Shown: piece by piece, positions 57,662 through 64,000 of the stretch
How the letters are laid out: each line of letters opens with the position of its first letter
How positions within the stretch are numbered: the stretch's first letter is position 1
Source of the DNA: Rattus norvegicus
Taxonomy: Eukaryota > Chordata > Mammalia > Rodentia > Muridae
Assembly: GCF_036323735.1 (NCBI RefSeq)
Contig: NC_086023.1
Location: forward strand, 14,681,501 to 14,745,500
Direction of reading: 5' to 3'
Length of the DNA stretch: 64,000 nucleotides
Position numbers and translations under genes: made by a program
The notes under the pieces: model-generated
The model's database searches: none
Told to the model about the DNA's origin: nothing
Seen by the model: the letters and a program-made list of their open reading frames with translations, nothing else

Positions 57662-60600
57662 CTAATAGCCACTTATCAATGAGTGCATACCATGTGTGTC
57701 TTTCTGTGATTGGGTTACCTCACTCAGGATGATATTTTCCAGTTACAACCATTTGCCTATGAATTTCATAAAGGCATTGTTTTTGATAGCTGAGTAATAT
57801 TCCATTGTGTAGATGTACCACATTTTCTGTATCCATTCCTCTATTGAAGGGCATCTGGGTTCTATCCAGCTTCTGGCTATTATAAATAAGGCTGCTATGA
57901 ACATAGTGGAGCACGTGTCTTTTTTATATGTTGGGGCATATTTTGGGTATATGCCCAAGAGAGGTATAGCTGGATCCTCAGGCAGTTCAATGTCCAATTT
58001 TCTGAGGAACCTCCAGACTGATTTCCAGAATGGTTGTACCAGTTTGCAATCCCACCAACAATGGAGGAGTGTTCCTCTTTCTCCACATCCTCGCCAGCAT
58101 CTGTTGTCCCCTGAGTTTTTGATCTTAGCCATACTCACTGGTGTGAGGTGAAATCTCAGGGTTGTTTTGATTTGCATTTCCCTTATGACTAAAGATGTTG
58201 AACATTTCCTTAGGTGTTTCTCAGCCATTCTGCATTCCTCAGCTGTGAATTCTTTGTTTAGCTCTGAACCCCATTTTTTAATAGGGTTATTTGTCTCCCT
58301 GCGGTCTAACTTCTTGAGTTCTTTGTATATTTTGGATATAAGGCCTCTATCTGTTGTAGGATTGGTAAAGATCTTTTCCAAATCTGTTGCCTGCCGTTTT
58401 GTCCTAACCACAGTGCCCTTTGCCTTACAAAAGCTTTGCACTTTTATGAGATCCCATTTCTTGATTCTTGATCTTAGAGCATAAGCCATTGGTGTTTTGT
58501 TCAGGAAATTTTTTCCAGTGTCCATATGTTCGAGATGCTGCCCTAATTTTTCTTCTATTAGTTTGAGTGTATCTGGTTTGATGTGGAGGTCCTTGATCCA
58601 CATGGACATAAGCTTTGTACAGGGTGATAAGCATGGATCGATCTGAATTCTTCTACATGTTGACCTCCAGTTGAACCAGCACCATTTGCTGAAAATGCTA
58701 TCTTTTTTCCATTTGATGTTTTTGGCTCCTTTGTCAAAAATCAGGTGCCCTTAGGTGTGTGGGTTCATTTCTGGGTCTTCAATTCTGTTCCATTGGTCTA
58801 TCTTTATGTCTCGGTACCAATACCATGCATTTTTTTATCACTATTGCTCTGTAATATTGCTTGAGTTCAGGGATAGTGATTCCCCCTGAAGTCCTTTTAT
58901 TGTTGAGAATAGTTTTAGCTATCGTGGGTTTTTTGTTATTCCAGATGAATTTGCAAATTGTTCTGTCTAACTCTTTGACGAACTGGATTGGTATTTTGAT
59001 GGGGACTGAATTGAATCTGTAGATCGCTTTTGGTAAAATGGCCATTTTTACTATATTAATCCTGCCAATCCATGAGCATGGGAGATCTTTCCATCTTCTG
59101 AGGTCTTCTTCAGTTTCTTTCTTCAGAGGCTTGAAAGTCTTATTGTACAGATCTTTTACTTGCTTGGTTAAAGTCACACTGAGGTATTTTATATTATTTG
59201 TGACTATTATGAAGGGTGTCGTTTCCCTAATTTCTTTCTCAGTTTGTTTCTCTTTTGTGTAGAGGAAGGCAACTGATTTATTTGAGTTAATTTTATACCC
59301 AGCCACTTTGCTGAAGTTGTTTATCAGCTTTAGTGGTTCTCTGGTGGAACTTTTGGGATCACTTAAATATACTATCATATCATCTGCAATTAGTGATATT
59401 TTGACTTCTTCTTTACCAATCTGTATCCCCTTGATTTCCTTTTGTTGTCTGATTACTCTGGCTAGAGCTTCAAGAACTATATTGAATAAGTAGGGAGAGA
59501 GTGGGCAGCCTTGTTTAGTCCCTGATTTTAGTGGGATTGCTTCAAGTTTCACTCCATTTAGATTAATGTTAGCAACTGGTTTGCTGTATATGGCTTTTAC
59601 TATGTTTAGGTATGGGCCTTGAATTCCTATTCTTTCCAGGACTTTTATCATGAAGGGGTGTTGAATTTTGTCAAATGCTTCCTCAGCATCTAATGAAATG
59701 ATCATGTAATTTTGTTCTTTCAGTTTGTTTATATAATGGATCATGTTGATGGTTTTCCGTATATTAAACCATCCCTGCATGCCTGGGATGAAGCCTACTT
59801 GGTCATGGTGGATGATTGCTTTGATGTGCTCTTGGATTCTGTTTGCCAGAATTTTATTGAGTATTTTTGCGTCGATATAAATAAGGGAAATTGGTCTGAA
59901 GTTCTCTTTCTTTGTTGTGTCTTTGTGTGGTTTAGGTATAAGTGTAATTGTGGCTTCATAGAAGGAATTCGGTAGTGATCCATCTGTTTCAATTTTGTGG
60001 AATAGTTTGGATAATATTGGTATGAGGTCTTCTATGAAGGTTTGATAGAATTCTGCACTAAACCCATCTGGACCTGGGCTCTTTTTGGTTGGGAGACCTT
60101 TAATGACTGCTTCTATTTCCTTAGGAGTTATGGGGTTGTTTAACTGGTTTATCTGTTCCTGATTTAACTTCGGTACCTGGTATCTGTCTAGGAAATTGTC
60201 CATTTCCTGCACATTTTCAAGTTTTGTTGAATATAGGCTTTTATAGTAAGATCTGATGATTTTTTGAATTTCCTCTGAATCTGTAGTTATGTCTCCCTTT
60301 TCATTTCTGATTTTGTTAATTTGGAAACACTCTCTGTGTCCTCTTGTTTATCTATCTTGTTGATTTTCTCAAAGAACCAACTTTTGGTTCTGTTGATTCT
60401 TTCTATGGTTCTTTTTGTTTCTACTTGGTTGATTTCAGCTCTGAGTTTGATTATTTCCTGCCTTCTACTCCTCCTGGGTGTATTTGCTTCTTTTTGTTCT
60501 AGAGCTTTTAGGTGTGCTGTCAAGCTGCTGACATATGCTCTTTTCTGTTTCTTTCTGCAGGCACTCAGCGCTATGAGTTTTCCTCTTAGCACAGCTTTCA

Positions 60601-61474
60601 TTGTGTCCCATAAGTTTGGGTATGTTGTACCTTCATTTTCATTAAATTCTAAAAAGTCTTTAATTTCTTTCCTTATTTCTTCCTTCACCAGGTTATTGTT
60701 GAGTAGAACATTGTTCAACTTCCATGTATATGTGGGCTTTCTTCCCTTATTGTTATTGAAGACCAGCTTTAGGCCGTGGTGGTCTGATAGCATGCATGGG
60801 ATTATTTTTATCTTTCTGTACCTGTTGAGGCCCGTTTTTTGACCAGTTATATGGTCAGTTTTGGAGAAAGTACCATGAGGAGCTGAGAAGAAGGTATATC
60901 CTTTTGCTTTAGGATAGAATGTTCTATCAATATCTGTTAAGTCCATTTGGTTCATGACATCTCTTAGTCTGTCTACATCTCTGTTTAATTTCTGTTTCCA
61001 TGATCTGTCCATTGATGAGAGTGGGGTGTTGAAATCTCCTACTATTATTGTGTGAGGTGCAATGTGTGTTTTGAGCTTTAGTAAGGTTTCTTTTACGTAT
61101 GTAGGTGCCCTTGTATTTGGGGCATAGATATTTAGGATTGAGAGTTCATCTTGGTGGATTTTTCCTTTGATGAATATGAAGTGTCCTTCCTTATGTTTTT
61201 TGATGACGTTTAGTTGGAAAATGATTTTATTTGATATTAGAATGACTACTCCAGCTTGCTTCTTCTGACCATTTGCTTGGAAAGTTGTTTTCCTGCCTTT
61301 CACTCTGAGGTAGTGTCTGTCTTTGTCTCTGAGGTGTGTTTCCTGTAGACAGCAGAATGCAGGGTCCTCGTGGCGTATCCTGTTTATTAATCTATGTCTT
61401 TTTATTGGGGAGTTGAGACCATTGATTTTGAGAGATATTAAGGAATAGTGATTATTGCTTCCTGTTATATTCAT
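57662..61474 (-). pseudogene. L1 ORF2, inactivated
   Basis: Starts MNITGSNNHYSLISL and aligns along the whole intact ORF2 of L1 B, 15 bp shorter overall. Lesions: a 16-bp deletion near 60345 (after the FFEKINKIDK segment), a 1-bp insertion in an A run near 58832, and a TAA stop at 57743-57745 in place of a Glu codon near the C-terminus. The endonuclease part also has a T in IDHITGQ (HIIGQ in the other copies). GPDG is intact, but the RT box reads IADD instead of FADD (about 59384). In L1 C the frame is open upstream across the spacer to a possible Met at 61528. Confidence 0.93.
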
Positions 61475-61533
61475 ATTCGGATGTGAGATTATGTTTGTGT
61501 GCTTTTCTTCTCTTTGTTTTGTTGCCAAGACGA

Positions 61534-62630
61534 TTAGTTTCTTGCTTTTTCTAGGGTGTAGCTTGCCTCCTTATCTTGGGCTTTACTGTTTATTATCCTT
61601 TGTAGTGCTGGATTTGTAGAAAGATATTGTGTAAATTTGGTTTTGTCATGGAATATTTTGGTTTCTCCATCTATGTTAATTGAGAGTTTTGCAGGATACT
61701 GTAACCTGGGCTGGCATTTGTTTTCTCTTAGGGTCTGTATGACATCTGTCCAGGATCTTCTGGCTTTCATAGTCTCTGGTGAAAATCTAGTGTGATCCTG
61801 ATAGGTTTGCCTTTATATTTTACTTGACCTTTTTCCCTTACTGCTATTAATATTCTTTCTTTATTTTGTGCGTTTGGTGTTTTGACTATTATGTGTCGGG
61901 AAGTGTTTCTTTTCTGGTCCAATCTATTTGGAGTTCTGTAGGCTTCTTGTATGCCTATGGGAATCTCTTTTTTTAGGTTAGGGAAGTTTTCTTCTGTGAT
62001 TTTGTTGAAGATATTTACTGGTCCTTTGAGCTGGGAGGCTTCACTCTCTTCTATACCTATTATCCTTAGGTTTGGTCTTCTCATTGAGTCCTGGATTTCC
62101 TGTATGTTTTGGACCAGTAGCTTTTTCCGCTTTACATTATCTTTGACAGTTGAGTCAATGATTTCTATGGAATCTTCTGCTCCTGAGATTCTCTCTTCTA
62201 TCTCTTGTATTCTGTTGGTGATGCTTGTATCTACGGCTCCTTGTCTCTTCCTTTGGTTTTCTATATCCAGGGTTGTTTCCATGTGTTCTTTCTTGATTGC
62301 TTCTATTTCTATTTTTAATTCCTTCAACTGTTTGATTGTGTTTTCCTGGAATTCTTTCAAGGATTTTTGCGATTCTTTCAGGGATTTTTGCGATTCTTTC
62401 AGGGATTTTTGCGATTCCTCTCTGTAGGCTTCTACTTGTTCTCTAAGGGAGTTCTTCACGTCTTTCTTGAAGTCCTTCATCATCATGATCAAATATGATT
62501 TTGAAACTAGATCTTGCTTTTCTTGGTGTGTTTGGATATTTCGTGTTTGCTTTGGTGGGAGAATTGGGCGCCGATGATGCCATGTAGTCTTGGTTTCTGT
62601 TTTTGGGTTCCTGCGCTTGCCTCTCGCCAT
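61534..62630 (-). pseudogene. L1 ORF1, frameshifted
   Basis: Starts at 62630 (MARGKRRNPK) and aligns to ORF1 of L1s A and B. A compensated frameshift alters about residues 10-38, and a 1-bp deletion near 61785 breaks the frame just before KARRSWTDVIQTLRE, which resumes in another frame (61770-61534). The coiled coil carries three consecutive SLKESQK-type 7-residue units, different from both other copies. The RRM block NLRIIGIEES is preserved. Confidence 0.92.
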
Positions 62631-62745
62631 CAGATTATCTCTAGTGTTACTTTGTTCTGCTATTTCTGACAGTGGCTAGACTGTCCTATAAGCCTGTGTG
62701 TCAGGAGTGCTGTAGACCTGTTTTCCTGTTTTCTTTCAGCCACTT

Positions 62746-62940
62746 ATGGGGACAGAGTGTTCTGCTTTCGGGCCTGTAGTTTTTCCTATCTACAGGTCTT
62801 CAGCTGTTCCTGTGGGCCTGTGTCTTGAGTTCACCAGGCAGGTCACTTGCAGCAGAAAATTGTTCTTACCTGCAGTCCTGAGGCTCAAGTTTGCTCGTAG
62901 GGTGTTGCTTATGAGCTCTCCCCGGTGGCAGCATCTATGA
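62746..62940 (+). other. Truncated antisense 5'UTR frame in L1 C (64 codons)
   Basis: Counterpart of the 109-codon antisense frame of L1s A and B (start MGTECSAFGPVVF), shortened to 64 codons. This argues against strong constraint in this older copy. Confidence 0.3.
62864..62872 (-). promoter_or_regulatory. Consensus 5' splice donor, inner monomer of L1 C
   Basis: Minus-strand CAG|GTAAGA, as in L1s A and B. Confidence 0.5.
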
Positions 62941-63458
62941 AGATCTGTGCCGCCCTTTCCGGGAGCTTCTGTGACCAAGGTTCCAGATGGTGTTTGGTGT
63001 TTTCCTCTGGAGTCAGAAATGTGGGCCGAGTGTAGACCCTTCTGGTTTCCCAGGCGTGTCTGCCTCTCTGAAGGTTTAGCTCTCCCTCCCACGGGATTTG
63101 GGTGCAGAGAACTGTTTATCCGGTTGGTCCCTTCAGGTTCTGGCGTTGTCTCAGATGCATTGGATTTCCTGCTCCTGTGCCCTTATCCAAGGGAACCCAG
63201 AGGCTGTATACAGTTTCCTCTTGGGCCAGGGGTTTGGGCAGGGGTGGGCAGTGTTGGTGGTCTCTTCCTCTCTGCAGTCTCAGGAGTGCCCACCTGTCTC
63301 GGCGGTGGGCTCTCTCTCCCACGGGGTTTGGGGGCAGTGAGCTGCTTCGGGTAAGGTTTGGGACTCCCGCTAAAAACCGGAAGTGTCCGGTCCTGGAAGA
63401 ATTTTGCCTCTGTGTGTCCCAAGGCCAACAGTCAGGTCGCTTGCAGCAGAAAAGTTGT

Positions 63459-63467
63459 TCTTACCTG
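63459..63467 (-). promoter_or_regulatory. Consensus 5' splice donor, outer monomer of L1 C
   Basis: Second copy of CAG|GTAAGA, in the partial outer monomer. Confidence 0.5.
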
Positions 63468-63664
63468 CGGTCCCGAGGCTCAAGTTTGCTTGTGGGTTGT
63501 TGCTTATGAGCTCTCCAAGGCGGCAGCAACCAGGAAGATCTGCGCCGCCCTTTCTGGGAGCTTCTGTGCACTAGGGTTCTTGATGGCGTTTGGTGTTTTC
63601 CTCTGGAGTCAGAGATGTGGGCCGAGTGTAGACTCTTCTGGTTTCCCAGGCGTGTCTGCCTCTC

Positions 63665-63679
63665 GGTTTATGTGATCTT
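63665..63679 (+). repeat. Target-site duplication, right copy (L1 C)
   Basis: Exact copy of 56919-56933. Confidence 0.92.
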
Positions 63680-64000
63680 GATTTAACTTTGGAACCTGGT
63701 ATCTGTCTAGAAAATCATCCATTTCATCCAGGTTTTCCTGTTATGTTGAGTATGCTCTTTTGTAGTAGGATCTGATTATTTTTTGAATTTCCTTGGTTTC
63801 TGTTGTTATGATTCCCTTTTCATTCCTAATTTTATAATTTGCAAACTCCTCTGTGTCCTCTGGTTAGTCTTGCTAAGGGTTTATCTATCTTGTGGATTTT
63901 CTCAAAGAACCAGTTCCTAGTTTTGTTGTTTCTTTGTATAGTTCTTTTTGTTTCTACTTGGTTGATTTCAGCTGAGTTTGATAATTTCCTGCCATCATCT
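63665..64000 (-). mobile_element. Old LINE-1 ORF2, right part, split by L1 C
   Basis: Continues the old L1 of 53545-56918 toward its 5' side: plus-strand CCTGGTATCTGTCTAGAAAA and GGATTTTCTCAAAGAACCAG are antisense to the FLDRYQ and FFEKI segments of ORF2. The window ends inside it. It includes the right TSD copy of L1 C. Confidence 0.9.

Larger units (their letters stand above)
56934..63664 (-). mobile_element. Near full-length LINE-1 with duplicated promoter monomer (L1 C)
   Basis: About 6.73 kb: 5'UTR 63664-62631 with more than one monomer, ORF1 62630-61534, a 59-bp spacer, ORF2 61474-57662, 3'UTR 57661-56934. A perfect 15-bp TSD flanks it. It is more diverged than L1s A and B and has broken ORFs. 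It is inserted, in the same orientation, into the ORF2 of an older L1. Confidence 0.97.
62631..63664 (-). promoter_or_regulatory. L1 C 5'UTR with one full and one partial promoter monomer
   Basis: GC-rich leader of 1034 bp. Blocks at 62841-63090 recur at 63435-63664 with an offset of about 595 bp, for example CTCTGGAGTCAGA and TGGTTTCCCAGGCGTGTCTG. The outer monomer is cut at 63664 by the insertion edge. Tandem monomers can raise promoter strength in rodent L1s; activity here is untested. Confidence 0.8.

Noticed and set aside
62340..62420. Short direct repeats resembling a small CRISPR-like array
   Set aside because: The 21-bp units are contiguous coding repeats of the ORF1 coiled coil with no spacers, in a mammalian L1.

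Overview
The window is rodent nuclear DNA, most probably brown rat (Rattus norvegicus). The signs are three long, young LINE-1 (L1) elements with the ORF1 length-variable coiled coil described for rat L1, an ID SINE of the BC1-derived type, an antisense B2 SINE, a fragment matching rodent 4.5SI RNA, and many rodent-type L1 3' ends. I recognise no host protein-coding exon, rRNA, functional tRNA or CRISPR. The region looks like an AT-rich, L1-rich, gene-poor stretch. Species and family names are from recognition of sequence, not a database search.

Layout. 1-1107: 3' end of a young L1 (+). 1775-4870: old L1 (-) with remnants of both ORFs and ~153-bp tandem 5' monomers. 4940-11502: unique DNA, diverged dispersed repeats, one probable antisense LTR (from 7495), one L1 3' end with a 5' inversion (8986-9444), and microsatellites. 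11519-18071: full-length L1 'A' (+), flanked by a 16-bp target-site duplication (TSD); ORF1 is open, ORF2 is broken in three places. 18088-26251: unique DNA, two copies of an LTR-like repeat 4 kb apart, and an old L1 (-) interrupted by a B2 SINE and an LTR-like insert. 26252-32410: L1 'B' (-), with ORF1 (357 aa) and ORF2 (1275 aa) both fully open, inserted with a 16-bp TSD into an older L1 (+) that resumes at 32411 and runs to about 35600. That older L1 carries a 51-bp tailless retrocopy of 4.5SI RNA with its own 15-bp TSD (33124-33174). 35600-49566: mostly unique DNA with B1-like and ID SINEs, L1 fragments and a second 5'-inverted L1 (47071-47803). 49567-52664: 5'-truncated L1 'D' (+). 53545-64000: another old L1 (-), split by L1 'C' (56934-63664, -, 15-bp TSD), which is almost full length with a partly duplicated 5'UTR monomer but has broken ORFs.

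How the parts relate. L1 proteins explain most of the window. ORF2 protein (endonuclease plus reverse transcriptase), with the ORF1 RNA chaperone, copies its own RNA into nicked A/T-rich DNA and also mobilises SINE and small RNAs in trans; TSDs, A-tails, 5' truncation and 5' inversion are all visible. L1 B is the only copy here that could still encode both proteins, although it carries Gly-to-Arg at residue 476 in the conserved GPDG motif of its reverse transcriptase. The three long L1s share a consensus splice donor in the 5'UTR, and L1s A and B share two long antisense 5'UTR reading frames. In L1 B one of these runs out through the TSD into the flanking older L1.
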